Source: JAJFFW01 sp965263375 (lineage in GTDB: Bacteria > Pseudomonadota > Alphaproteobacteria > Caulobacterales > Parvularculaceae). From it: a stretch of 64,000 bases of DNA. Under the pieces are notes generated by a model that made no database searches, was not told the origin of the DNA, and saw only the letters and a list, made by a program, of their open reading frames with translations. Positions 16,058-24,587 of the stretch are shown piece by piece; position 1 is the stretch's first letter; each line of letters begins with the position of its first letter. The stretch lies in NCBI GenBank assembly GCA_965263375.1, contig OZ253669.1:1984001-2048000 (forward strand), in the 5' to 3' direction. Both the position numbers and the translations under genes were made by a program.

Positions 16058-17983
16058 ATGGATGCATCCGAAAATCAGACCTCAAATCCACGTATCATTG
16101 CTGGCGCACGTACAATTACGGACATTATTCAAGAGCGCGTATCACGCCGTAGCTTTTTAGCAGGCGTCGGGGCGACAGCTGCGTTCTCTAGTTTCGGCTG
16201 CGCAAAAGACACCAGCCATACAGAAAAAGGCAACCAGGCAAGCGGGCAAATTTTAGACGAGTTTTCATTTTCTGAGATCACACGCGGCGCGGATGAAAAC
16301 CACCACATCCCTGATGATTATACTCTTGATCTTGTGTTGCGCTGGGGCGATGCAATCTTCCCCGATGCGCCGGTTTTTGACCCGCTAAATCAAAGCGTCG
16401 ACGCGCAGCTGCGCCAGTTTGGTTATAACAACGATTTTATCGGCTATTATCCTTTAGAAGCGAGTGACGAAAAAGAACTGCGCGGTCTTTTATGCGTTAA
16501 TCACGAATACACATCAACGCGCCTTATGTTCCCAGGAATTACACAAGGGCGTACACCAACAAAATCTGAATGCGAAGTGGAAATGGCCGCCCATGGCGGA
16601 ACGGTTGTTGAGGTCGCTTGCGATGCTGAAGGCCTATGGCGTCCCGTCTTAACATCAAAATATAACCGCCGGATCACAGCAGGCTATACCCTGATGGAGA
16701 TCACGGGCCCTGCGGCTGGCTCTGAACGAATGAAAACTAAGGATGATCCAACAGGACGCCAAGTAAACGGCACCATGAATAACTGCGCCGGTGGTATGAC
16801 CCCATGGGGCACATATTTGATGGCGGAAGAAAACTTCAACGGTAATTTTAGCGGATCACTTCCAGAAGACCATCCGGAAGCCGAAAACCATAAACGCTAC
16901 GGCGTTCCGCGCGGATGGTATCATTGGGGCCAGCATTTTGAACGATTTGATGTTTCAAAGACACCTAATGAGCCAAACCGTTACGGCTGGATCGTTGAAG
17001 TCGACATTTTAGATCCCACTTCGGCGCCCAAAAAACGTACTGCTATGGGGCGCTTTAAACATGAGGGCGCAGAAAATGTCGTCGCACCAGATGGCCGCGT
17101 GGTCGTTTATATGGGCGACGATCAACGCTTTGACTATGTTTACAAATTCGTCACGGCACGTCCCATAAATACTGAAGATCGCACCGCCAATATGGACCTT
17201 CTTGATGAAGGAACACTCTATGTCGCTCAGTTTGACGCTGACGGCGGCGTTACTTGGCTGCCGCTAACGTTTGGCGAAGGCCCCTTAACACCACAAAACG
17301 GTTTTCAGTCCCAGGCCGATATTCTCATCGAAGCGCGCCGCGCCGCTGACTTGCTCGAAGCAACCCCAATGGACCGCCCAGAAGATGTGGAGCCTGATCC
17401 GGCGACGGGCCGTGTCTACGTCATGCTGACGAACAACACTGAGCGCACCGCGGAACAGGTTGACGCCGCCAACCCACGCGCCAACAACGCCGACGGGCAA
17501 ATTATTGAAATCATCGAGCCCAATGGCGATTTTACCGCAACAAAATCACAGTGGGAATTTGTTGTACAATGCGGGGATCCCTCCGACCCTGAAAATGGGT
17601 CGCAATGGAATGAAGCAACAAGCGAGCATGGGTGGTTCGGCTCCCCCGACAATTGCGCGATTGATCCGAAGGGGCGTCTTTGGATTTCAACAGATGGAAA
17701 TCAAAAAACCGGCTCTAATGACGGCTTATGGGCGCTTTCCACAAAAGGCGATGCACGCGGAACGAGCCGCGCCTTTTTCCGTGCGCCAAACGGCGCAGAA
17801 GTTTGCGGTCCGCGCTTCACCCCAGATGGCAAGACCCTCTTTCTAGCCGTGCAGCACCCTGGCGACGGCAAAGGCGCAAGCTTTGAGGCCCCGTCAACCC
17901 GTTGGCCGGATTTTGAAGAGAACACGCCGCCTCGCCCCAGCCTTGTGGCGATCCGCCGAAAAGACCACGGTGAGATCGGTTAA
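16058..17983 (+). CDS. Tat-exported PhoX-type phosphatase (DUF839)
   Basis: 641 residues. A twin-arginine signal lies at residues 30-48 (SRRSFLAGVGATAAFSSFGC), with Cys48 possibly a lipobox. The remainder is a PhoX-like beta-propeller: CVNHEYTSTRLMFPG, NCAGGMTPWGTYLMAEENFNG, GRFKHEGAENVVAPDGRVVVYMGDD, EDVEPDPATGRVYVMLTNN and DNCAIDPKGRLWISTDGN. PhoX enzymes are Ca/Fe-dependent alkaline phosphatases releasing phosphate from organic esters in the periplasm. AGGAA precedes the ATG. It diverges from the metal ABC unit and converges on the TonB receptor gene. Confidence 0.88.
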   Translation: MDASENQTSNPRIIAGARTITDIIQERVSRRSFLAGVGATAAFSSFGCAKDTSHTEKGNQASGQILDEFSFSEITRGADENHHIPDDYTLDLVLRWGDAIFPDAPVFDPLNQSVDAQLRQFGYNNDFIGYYPLEASDEKELRGLLCVNHEYTSTRLMFPGITQGRTPTKSECEVEMAAHGGTVVEVACDAEGLWRPVLTSKYNRRITAGYTLMEITGPAAGSERMKTKDDPTGRQVNGTMNNCAGGMTPWGTYLMAEENFNGNFSGSLPEDHPEAENHKRYGVPRGWYHWGQHFERFDVSKTPNEPNRYGWIVEVDILDPTSAPKKRTAMGRFKHEGAENVVAPDGRVVVYMGDDQRFDYVYKFVTARPINTEDRTANMDLLDEGTLYVAQFDADGGVTWLPLTFGEGPLTPQNGFQSQADILIEARRAADLLEATPMDRPEDVEPDPATGRVYVMLTNNTERTAEQVDAANPRANNADGQIIEIIEPNGDFTATKSQWEFVVQCGDPSDPENGSQWNEATSEHGWFGSPDNCAIDPKGRLWISTDGNQKTGSNDGLWALSTKGDARGTSRAFFRAPNGAEVCGPRFTPDGKTLFLAVQHPGDGKGASFEAPSTRWPDFEENTPPRPSLVAIRRKDHGEIG

Positions 17984-17993
17984 AAGCTTTAAA

Positions 17994-18026
17994 GTCCCAG
18001 CGGCGCTTTATGCTTACCGCTGGGAC
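17994..18026. terminator. Bidirectional hairpin between phoX and the TonB receptor gene
   Basis: GTCCCAGCGG (17994-18003) and CCGCTGGGAC (18017-18026) form a perfect 10-bp stem with a 13-nt loop, 11 bases after the phoX stop and 11 before the convergent gene's stop. No long U-run follows on either side. Confidence 0.55.
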
Positions 18027-18036
18027 ATCGTGTTGT

Positions 18037-20223
18037 TTAGTACCGAGCTTCTAACTCGAAGCCAAAAATCCGCGGCGCATCAAGGGGCGCATAAAAGATC
18101 CCATCCGTGCCAAAAGCCAGATTTTCAATGGCAAGGCCGCTTGCGCGCCTTTCATTGGTGAGGTTTTCGCCAAAAATGCGCGCGGCAAAGCGATCCCCTT
18201 CATATCCGACTTGGAAGCCGAGCGTTTCAACAGCGCCTTGAACGGCGTCGCCGCGCGCTCTTAAAGCAGTCTCACCAGTAAAGCCCGCTTCTGCGCGCAC
18301 GAAAAAGCCTGATGCTAATTCATATCGCAACGCGATACCTCCATCATATTCTGGCACAAATTGAATAGACTGCCCTCGGACGTTCAAAGTTTCACTTATT
18401 TGAAGGTCTTTATACTCAGCATCGACATAGCCAATATGAGCATCAACAGAAAATGCGTCACTAGCCTGCCAACTCGCTTCCAGTTCCACACCCCGACTTC
18501 GTATAGAAGCATCAGATCCGATAAAGTCAGAGCTAACGGGCCGTCCGGTGGCATCTGTGGCGATTTGAACTTCCTGCCAATTATCTGAAGTAATGTGGAA
18601 GATAGCGCCGGAAGCACGCCAGCGGCGATCAGTTGATCGCCATTTAAAACCAATTTCTTGGCTCCACAGCGTCTCGCTGTCATAAGAGATAACATCATTA
18701 TCAGTAAAACCTTGCTGAACCGCAACAAGGTTAAAACCACCCGGGATATATCCGCGCGCAGCAGAGGTGTGTACGGAAAAATTATCCGTCACTTTGTAAT
18801 GCAATGCCATTCGCGGCAATATCGCGTCAAAAGTCTTAGAAAGGTCAGCGTTTGGATAAAAAATGACAGAGCCAAACCCTAGATCCAACTGACCCTCGCG
18901 TTGTAGCGTACTGCGCTTGGCTCGATCATAACGTACACCGCCGCTAAACCGAAGCTTTTCAGTAAGGTACCAGTTTAAAGACCCAAATACGCTAAAATCA
19001 TTGCTGTCTTTTCGCTGTGACGGCGCCGCAATATAGGAATTTAAGTCACCTGGCCCGACAAAACTGGCTTTCGTATTTATTTCGTAGTCTTCATAATAAG
19101 AAGCACCCAAAATATAATCGAAGGTTTCTCCTTTTGGCGAAGTGAAACGCAGTTCGATGTTCTTGAACTCCTCTTCTTCAGCCTCTTCACCCGCCACGAT
19201 CGGCGAGGCCGTGAAGTCAAAGTCGAGCCCCTTCGCATCCTCATCCAATTTTCTGTATGACGCAGCAAAATCAACAGCCCCATAATTCAGCTGGTAGTTT
19301 GCACTCAGGCCAAAGACATATTCTTCCTCAGTCGTATATTTTGGGGCGTCTTCAAAAGCGGTCCAGTCATCCGCACGGCGACCGCCATTGAATAAATCCC
19401 CATAAATTGTGTTGTATAGATCTAAATCCAAAGGCACATATTGCTGATCAAATAGCCCTGGCGCGTCCATGTCCAGCCAATACCCGGTCGCGTTGACGGT
19501 CAGGCGATCCGTTGGCGTCCAACGCAAACGCCCTTGCACAAAAGTCTCATTGATAACCCCAGTTTCCGCTGTCGACGTCCCTAGGTTCTTCGTAAAAGCG
19601 TCTTCATGCGCAATATTAAATGCGACAGACCCTGACAGTTTATTCGCTATAATTGGTCCGCCAATAAAGCCATCGCCTTCAATTCCGTTTCCAGAAGGGA
19701 AAGTAATCCCGGTCAAGCGCGCTTCGGCGACTAAGGAATCGGTTGGCGCTTTCGTTGTTACGATAATCAAGCCAGATTCGGTATTTGCGCCATAAAGTGT
19801 ACCTTGAGGCCCGCGCAAGACCTCAATTGACTCGATCTGGTTCAGAACGGAATTACTGAGTTCGCGAAACGGAATGCCATCGATATAGACAGCGGCGCGG
19901 TTAATGATGAATGGATTAGATTCAACGCCGCGCACCGTGATGAAGATACTGCCCCGCTGTCCAGATTCATTGAACTGGACATTGGGCGTCAAGTCATCAA
20001 TCCGGCGAAAATCGCGCAATCGCGCTTGCTCAATGGCATCGCTATCAAACACTGTAACCGACAGATCTGAATCAATCAGCGCCGTATCCCGCTTTGACCC
20101 GGTAACGACAATAGTGTCATCGTTTTCAGTAGATGTTATTGAAGTGGATTGTGCAACAACTGGTTGAGATAGGCATGCAGCAATAGCTGCGGCGGCAACA
20201 CCGCACGACAAAAATTTAGACAT
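18037..20223 (-). CDS. TonB-dependent outer-membrane receptor
   Basis: 728 residues: signal peptide (cleavage near VVAQS), TonB box DDTIVVTG just after, plug domain with SLSVTVFDSDAIEQARLRDFRRIDDLTPNVQF, ITVRGVESNPFIINRAAVYIDG and IEVLRGPQGTLYGANTESGLI, then a 22-strand barrel ending in FGFELEARY with the terminal aromatic. It takes up a scarce nutrient across the outer membrane using TonB energy. Substrate unknown; the preceding Cys/His-rich small gene and the nearby Zrg-type operon suggest a metal or metal chelate, while an adjacent AraC regulator suggests siderophore-like regulation. AGAG sits 9 nt before the start. Confidence 0.92.
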   Translation of the reverse strand: MSKFLSCGVAAAAIAACLSQPVVAQSTSITSTENDDTIVVTGSKRDTALIDSDLSVTVFDSDAIEQARLRDFRRIDDLTPNVQFNESGQRGSIFITVRGVESNPFIINRAAVYIDGIPFRELSNSVLNQIESIEVLRGPQGTLYGANTESGLIIVTTKAPTDSLVAEARLTGITFPSGNGIEGDGFIGGPIIANKLSGSVAFNIAHEDAFTKNLGTSTAETGVINETFVQGRLRWTPTDRLTVNATGYWLDMDAPGLFDQQYVPLDLDLYNTIYGDLFNGGRRADDWTAFEDAPKYTTEEEYVFGLSANYQLNYGAVDFAASYRKLDEDAKGLDFDFTASPIVAGEEAEEEEFKNIELRFTSPKGETFDYILGASYYEDYEINTKASFVGPGDLNSYIAAPSQRKDSNDFSVFGSLNWYLTEKLRFSGGVRYDRAKRSTLQREGQLDLGFGSVIFYPNADLSKTFDAILPRMALHYKVTDNFSVHTSAARGYIPGGFNLVAVQQGFTDNDVISYDSETLWSQEIGFKWRSTDRRWRASGAIFHITSDNWQEVQIATDATGRPVSSDFIGSDASIRSRGVELEASWQASDAFSVDAHIGYVDAEYKDLQISETLNVRGQSIQFVPEYDGGIALRYELASGFFVRAEAGFTGETALRARGDAVQGAVETLGFQVGYEGDRFAARIFGENLTNERRASGLAIENLAFGTDGIFYAPLDAPRIFGFELEARY

Positions 20224-20265
20224 TTCAAAAAGCTCTCTATAATTGACAAATTAGGTTTGTAAGTG

Positions 20266-20580
20266 TCAATCACAGGGCGGGCCGGTCGCAGGCGGCAGCA
20301 ATGTCGGCGCAGCAAAATTGTGCGGCACAGCGGGTGCAAAACCATGAGCGCCAACAAAGAATACAACGCATCCAGTATCAGTCGAAAAATTGTGAAAAGC
20401 CTCGACACGCTCGCTGTGGAAGCAAGTTGAGCAGTTAATTTGCGCATGCTCGTCATGTTCTTCAAAGGCATGCTCGATCGCATGCGCAGACGTAAAAATC
20501 TGCGACAAGACAAGCACGAAGACGAGCGCCAATTGAGGCAAAATATCTCGGCTTTGCGGCTTTTTTACAATCAACTCCAC
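20266..20580 (-). CDS. Small secreted Cys/His-rich protein, DUF2946-like
   Basis: 104 residues, probably from the GTG at 20580. An N-terminal hydrophobic segment (about 14-31, LALVFVLVLSQIFTSAHA) looks like a signal peptide. The mature part has alternating His and a Cys-x-x-Cys-x-His motif (HAFEEHDEHAQINCSTCFH) and a Pro-rich end with a final Cys. Such small proteins often precede TonB-dependent receptors of metal type. It ends 42 bp upstream of the receptor gene, on the same strand. The DUF2946 comparison is tentative. Confidence 0.6.
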   Translation of the reverse strand: MELIVKKPQSRDILPQLALVFVLVLSQIFTSAHAIEHAFEEHDEHAQINCSTCFHSERVEAFHNFSTDTGCVVFFVGAHGFAPAVPHNFAAPTLLPPATGPPCD

Positions 20581-20727
20581 AACACGCTAAACACTTTAAG
20601 TATTGATTTTATTGCGAACGGCTTTCAAACACCTCGCTTGTAATTTAGCATCCAGCCATGCGCCACTCCGATCCTGCCATCGGGAAAACTGGTAAGCACG
20701 CCATGCAAGGAGATTCAGTATTTTGTT

Positions 20728-21549
20728 ATGCGTGAGGAACTTGAGGATCAATCAGATACCGCCATACGTTTCGTTTCCAGTGATGATGGGGCAATAGCGT
20801 TGGTTCGCTCTCGCTTTCGCGCATTCGAGGGCGCATTGCAGCCAACACGGTTTACCAAAATCGGGCTCAATATTGGCCGCACTAGTCACATGTATCGCAA
20901 ATCAGATGCAGGCGAGCTTGATGCAACCTGGCGACGAAATGGCATCTCAGTAAACTTACCGAACGACTCAGCGGTCGGTTCATCAGGAGCGGTCACGATG
21001 ATCGGGCTGGCCATAGATTTTGATGCGCTAGGCCTGCCGCAAATTCCCCTTACCCTAGAGCCATTGGTGTACAAATTAACAGTGGACACGCTCGCCTCAA
21101 ATTATATGCGGCGTTTGTTCGATGAGGCTGAATTGCATGGAACTTCTCGTGCTTTCTTCGATCATAGCCTTGATACATTGATGGCGCGTTTGTGTTCAGA
21201 CTTAGCGCCAGCGTTAAGTGAAACCGTCCCGCCCCTTGATGCATGCGCCCTAAAAATCGTACAGGAAATAGTCGAAGCTCGTTTGTCTCAAGGTCTTTCG
21301 GTGATAGAAATGGCGGCGGCTGTAAACATGCCGGCTACTCGTTTCGCAAAAAGCTTCAAAAGCTCAACCGGGCTTGCGCCCTTTCAATATTTAACGGCAA
21401 GACGTATGGCCCGCGCAAAATTGCTTCTCAGCCATGGCATGAACGTTACGCAAACAGCTTCTGCGGTCGGCTACGCCAATCCTAGCAAATTTTCTTCAGC
21501 ATTTAGAAAATTTACAGGGGTTAAGCCGAGTGAATGTCTAAATAATTAG
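20728..21549 (+). CDS. AraC-family transcriptional regulator
   Basis: 273 residues. The C-terminal ~100 form the double-HTH AraC domain: VIEMAAAVNMPATRFAKSFKSSTGLAPFQYLTARRMARAKLLLSHG and TQTASAVGYANPSKFSSAFRKFTGVKPSECL. The N-terminal half is an unassigned effector domain. It diverges from the small Cys/His gene and TonB receptor with a 147-bp shared promoter region, so it most likely controls them (PchR-like arrangement). AAGGAG lies rather far (about 15 nt) upstream of the ATG. Confidence 0.88.
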   Translation: MREELEDQSDTAIRFVSSDDGAIALVRSRFRAFEGALQPTRFTKIGLNIGRTSHMYRKSDAGELDATWRRNGISVNLPNDSAVGSSGAVTMIGLAIDFDALGLPQIPLTLEPLVYKLTVDTLASNYMRRLFDEAELHGTSRAFFDHSLDTLMARLCSDLAPALSETVPPLDACALKIVQEIVEARLSQGLSVIEMAAAVNMPATRFAKSFKSSTGLAPFQYLTARRMARAKLLLSHGMNVTQTASAVGYANPSKFSSAFRKFTGVKPSECLNN

Positions 21550-21616
21550 AATAAATACTAATCTATAAATCATAAGGCGTGTGTGATGGTTCTTAGATCT
21601 TTTCTCATAACCATGC

Positions 21617-22174
21617 CTAGCTTCGTTCGATAAGCGTCTTAGCGGCGCGCCTGGCGTCCTCGGCTACTCGGCCTGGCCCGTGCAAATGCGCCAAAACAAT
21701 CGCGCCTTCTTTTAAAATCAGCAATTGATGCGCAATCTGCTCAGGGTTTTGAAGCATTGCTTCTTTCGCCAATTGAGTAAAATAACTCAACAACAGCCTT
21801 TTATGATCAGAGGACGTTTTATGAATTGGGTCTTCCGGGTTTTGATATTCCGAAGACGCCTTAATAAACATACAGCTCTTAAACTCTGGTTCTTCAAACC
21901 ATTCACCCAGCGCTGTAAAAATCGCTAATAATTGTTCCTTAGGAGTATTCGCAAGCGTCTCAATGCGTCTGGTTAGCCAATTTCGAAACTGCTCGTCTCG
22001 CAATCTTAGTGTTGCAAGGATCAAATCCTCTTTCGTCCGGAAATGCTTATAAATCGCCGTCTTGGAAACGCCCGTTTCTTTGGCTATACGGTCCATGCCG
22101 ATCGCGTGAAATCCCCCGGCATAAAAAGCCTTTAGGGCGTTTTGGACCAATTCATCTCTCTTTGAAGCGCTCAA
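21617..22174 (-). CDS. TetR-family transcriptional regulator
   Basis: 185 residues starting at a TTG (22174) that has GAGG 6 nt upstream. N-terminal HTH: ALKAFYAGGFHAIGMDRIAKETGVSKTAIYKHFRTKEDLILATL. The C-terminal domain resembles TetR_C regulators with FIKASSEYQNPEDPIH and KEGAIVLAHLHGPG. It diverges from a three-gene operon; palindromes with core CCGATCGG lie between them, so autoregulation and control of that operon are likely. The inducer is unknown. Confidence 0.9.
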   Translation of the reverse strand: MSASKRDELVQNALKAFYAGGFHAIGMDRIAKETGVSKTAIYKHFRTKEDLILATLRLRDEQFRNWLTRRIETLANTPKEQLLAIFTALGEWFEEPEFKSCMFIKASSEYQNPEDPIHKTSSDHKRLLLSYFTQLAKEAMLQNPEQIAHQLLILKEGAIVLAHLHGPGRVAEDARRAAKTLIERS

Positions 22175-22189
22175 TCTTTACCTCACTGA

Positions 22190-22203
22190 TTACTGATCGG
22201 TAA
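22190..22203. promoter_or_regulatory. TetR operator-like site 1
   Basis: TTACTGATCGGTAA is a near-palindrome with one mismatched pair, 16 bases before the TTG start of the TetR gene. It shares the GATCGGT core with the perfect site at 22353. Confidence 0.5.
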
Positions 22204-22320
22204 ATAGTCTAAAATCACGCGAACATCAAGAAACCTTCATTTATCTTATTAAAAACAAATGCTTACTGATAACCTCCCTTTCCCTGCCCATCTTTTTTCG
22301 TGGAATTATCCAAATAAGGT

Positions 22321-22335
22321 TGACCAATCGGTTTA
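22321..22335. promoter_or_regulatory. TetR operator-like site 2
   Basis: TGACCAATCGGTTTA is an imperfect dyad (ACCAATCGGT) of the same type as the site 18 bases downstream. Confidence 0.4.
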
Positions 22336-22352
22336 CACCCTCTATCTAACAA

Positions 22353-22366
22353 TAACCGATCGGTTA
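22353..22366. promoter_or_regulatory. TetR operator-like site 3, perfect palindrome
   Basis: TAACCGATCGGTTA is a perfect 14-bp palindrome in the divergent region between the TetR gene and the 78-codon ORF, well placed to cover the operon promoter. Confidence 0.6.
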
Positions 22367-22446
22367 ATGTTGGTAATTCTTGGTTAGGCGTAAGCTTTCT
22401 GTACTTCCAACAACACAAAAACTTTACTCCGAAGGGGGATGAAGAG

Positions 22447-22683
22447 ATGCATAATTCACTTCGTCATTTCTATGGCCGCGGCACTGATGTGTCAGCCATT
22501 TTACTCAGTATCGTTATTTTTTTCATCGTATCAGCCATTACACTCGGCGCTACGTTAGCGGTGTCTTCGTCTCATCCCAAAGAAAATCCACCACCTCGGC
22601 ACGCCCAGGCGATGTCAGCGCCCGATAACTATTCCAGCAATTCACAACAACAAGACCGTCACACCCTAAGCACCAGGAGATAA
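22447..22683 (+). CDS. Small single-pass membrane protein
   Basis: 78 residues. One transmembrane helix at about residues 15-41 (AILLSIVIFFIVSAITLGATLAV), then a polar, Pro/Ser/Gln-rich tail. A strong GGGGGAT/GAAG ribosome-binding region precedes the ATG. The downstream DUF1348 gene starts 3 bases after the stop, so it is the first gene of the TetR-controlled operon. I do not recognise the family. Confidence 0.65.
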   Translation: MHNSLRHFYGRGTDVSAILLSIVIFFIVSAITLGATLAVSSSHPKENPPPRHAQAMSAPDNYSSNSQQQDRHTLSTRR

Positions 22684-22685
22684 AA

Positions 22686-23093
22686 ATGCGCCCGCCCCTC
22701 CCCCCATTTAACGAACAATCCGCCCGAGAAAAAGTTCAACTCGCCGAAGACGCATGGAACACGCGCAATCCGGAGAAAGTAGCGCTGGCCTATAGCGAAA
22801 ACTCTGAGTGGCGAAACCGCGACTATTTTCTTAACGGACGCGCAGAAATCATCAGCTTTTTGACAAAAAAGTGGGAAAAAGAACTTGATTACAAACTAAA
22901 AAAAGAACTTTGGGCGTATACGGATAACCGTATCGCCGTGCGTTTTGAATATGAATGGCGAAATGATTCAGGTCAATGGTTTCGAAGTTACGGCAACGAA
23001 AACTGGGCGTTTAACCCTGACGGCCTTATGCAAAAACGGTATGCCAGCATCAATGATTTGATCATTAATGCATCCGACCGCCGACTTTCGTAA
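22686..23093 (+). CDS. DUF1348 family protein (NTF2-like)
   Basis: 135 residues, matching DUF1348: EKVQLAEDAWNTRNPEKVALAYSENSEWRNRDYFLNGRAEIISFLTKKWEKE, DNRIAVRFEYEWRNDSGQWFRSYGNENWAF. The fold is a SnoaL/NTF2-type alpha+beta barrel; the activity is not established. It is usually encoded beside TetR regulators and flavin-dependent oxidases, as here. GGAG lies 8 nt before the ATG, inside the end of the previous gene. Confidence 0.88.
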   Translation: MRPPLPPFNEQSAREKVQLAEDAWNTRNPEKVALAYSENSEWRNRDYFLNGRAEIISFLTKKWEKELDYKLKKELWAYTDNRIAVRFEYEWRNDSGQWFRSYGNENWAFNPDGLMQKRYASINDLIINASDRRLS

Positions 23094-23117
23094 CAGTGCG
23101 TTCAACAGGAGAAACAT

Positions 23118-23693
23118 ATGCCCAGCGCTTTTGCCAGCCTCGCCTTTACGCCGTCTGTTCGCGCGGTCCAAGAAAAACAAGGATCAGCCCAAAGTTACGC
23201 AAAACTCTTATCAGCCGACGTAAACGGCGGCGATGTACTGACAGAACGCGAAGCAACTTTTATCGCCTTGAGAGACGGGTTTTACCAAGCGACCGTATCA
23301 CAAACAGGGTGGCCCTACGTACAATTTCGCGGCGGCCCGCGAGGTTTTTTAAAAGTTCTATCTCCAAAGGAGATCGCATATGCTGATTTTCGCGGCAACC
23401 GCCAATATTTAAGTGTCGGAAATTTGTCGAACAACAATCGGCTTTCGTTGATGCTAATGGATTACCCAAACGCAAGGCGGCTAAAAATATGGGGCCGCGC
23501 ATCACTGATAGATCACGACGATAACCCCGATCTGGTTATGAAGCTTCATGACGATCAGTATCGCGCGCACCCGGAACGGGCTGTTGTTATTACAATTGAT
23601 GCTTTTGATTGGAATTGCCCGCAACACATTCCTCAACGATTTACATTGGACGAGCTTCAACAATTAGGCTTTGCTGTCGAGGGGCCCCGTTGA
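23118..23693 (+). CDS. Pyridoxamine 5'-phosphate oxidase-family flavoprotein
   Basis: 191 residues with a split-barrel FMN-binding fold: REATFIALRDGFYQATVSQTGWPYVQFRGGPRGFLKVL, NRQYLSVGNLSNNNRLSLMLMDYPNARRLKIWGRA and a C-terminal CPQHIPQRF segment typical of the PNPOx-like group found with DUF1348. It is probably not true PdxH. AGGAGA precedes the ATG. It is last in the TetR-controlled operon; a role in detoxifying small electrophiles or oxidants is inferred from context only. Confidence 0.85.
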   Translation: MPSAFASLAFTPSVRAVQEKQGSAQSYAKLLSADVNGGDVLTEREATFIALRDGFYQATVSQTGWPYVQFRGGPRGFLKVLSPKEIAYADFRGNRQYLSVGNLSNNNRLSLMLMDYPNARRLKIWGRASLIDHDDNPDLVMKLHDDQYRAHPERAVVITIDAFDWNCPQHIPQRFTLDELQQLGFAVEGPR

Positions 23694-23818
23694 AACAGCC
23701 GATCCTCACTAAAATGTGCGCGCCAGAACGCCTTTAAATTACACTTTAGCCGCTCGCCCATATAGGCGAGAAGAGTTACAATCATACATGAGTGAGGCGT
23801 ATCGAAGGAAGAGAGCAA

Positions 23819-24517
23819 ATGATCACACTATACACTGCCGCGACGCCAAATGGACATAAAGCGTCTATCACATTGGAAGAGCTTGCATTGCCCTATAAAA
23901 CCCACGCTATTAACCTCGGCGAGGGAGACCAAAAGCAAGATTGGTTTTTGAAACTAAATCCCAATGGGCGAATTCCCGCCATTGTCGATCATGACAACGA
24001 TGATTTTTCCATTTTCGAGTCTGGAGCGATCATGATCTATCTTGCGGAAAAAGCTGGCCAACTTTTACCGACCGACGCAAAAGGCCGCTCTAATGTTATA
24101 CAATGGGTTATGTTTCAAATGGGCGGTGTTGGCCCAATGATGGGACAAGCAAATGTATTCCACCGTTATATGCCAGAACGTATTCCGCTAGCAATTGAAC
24201 GCTATCAAACTGAGAGCAGGCGCTTACTTGGTGTTCTCAACGATCATCTTGGGGACAATGAATATCTGGCTGGCGATTATTCCATTGCAGATATCGCCAA
24301 TTTTTCATGGGCGCGCATTCACGAATGGTCTGGGATTGATGTTTCAGGATACGACAATTTAGACCGATGGTTAAAACAAATCCGGGCACGGCCGGCGGTT
24401 GAACGCGGCCTAGATGTTCCAACACCACTTTTTAAACGAGATAATATGTCTGATGAAGATCGCGAGACAATCATCAAACAGGCCCAAACAATGGTGACCG
24501 GGATCAACGACAAATAA
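23819..24517 (+). CDS. Glutathione S-transferase (YfcG/Nu-like)
   Basis: 232 residues from the ATG at 23819, preceded by AAGGAAGAG; an upstream in-frame codon is less likely. The N-terminal thioredoxin fold has TAATPNGHKASITLEELALPY and the cis-Pro/substrate motif NPNGRIPAIVDHD, then FESGAIMIYLAEK for glutathione gamma-glutamyl binding. The helical C-terminal domain has YSIADIANFSWARIHEWSGID. The Asn-Gly-His-Lys active region resembles Nu-class/YfcG enzymes with disulfide reductase activity. Monocistronic. Confidence 0.9.
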   Translation: MITLYTAATPNGHKASITLEELALPYKTHAINLGEGDQKQDWFLKLNPNGRIPAIVDHDNDDFSIFESGAIMIYLAEKAGQLLPTDAKGRSNVIQWVMFQMGGVGPMMGQANVFHRYMPERIPLAIERYQTESRRLLGVLNDHLGDNEYLAGDYSIADIANFSWARIHEWSGIDVSGYDNLDRWLKQIRARPAVERGLDVPTPLFKRDNMSDEDRETIIKQAQTMVTGINDK

Positions 24518-24525
24518 AGCTCACA

Positions 24526-24555
24526 AAAAAGGGGCTGCATTAGCGGCCCCTTTTT
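24526..24555. terminator. Bidirectional intrinsic terminator between gst and lon
   Basis: AAAAAGGGGC (24526-24535) pairs perfectly with GCCCCTTTTT (24546-24555) around a 10-nt loop, giving a U-run on either strand between the two convergent genes. Confidence 0.88.
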
Positions 24556-24587
24556 GCATTGAACATAATTTTAATGCGTCATCACGT

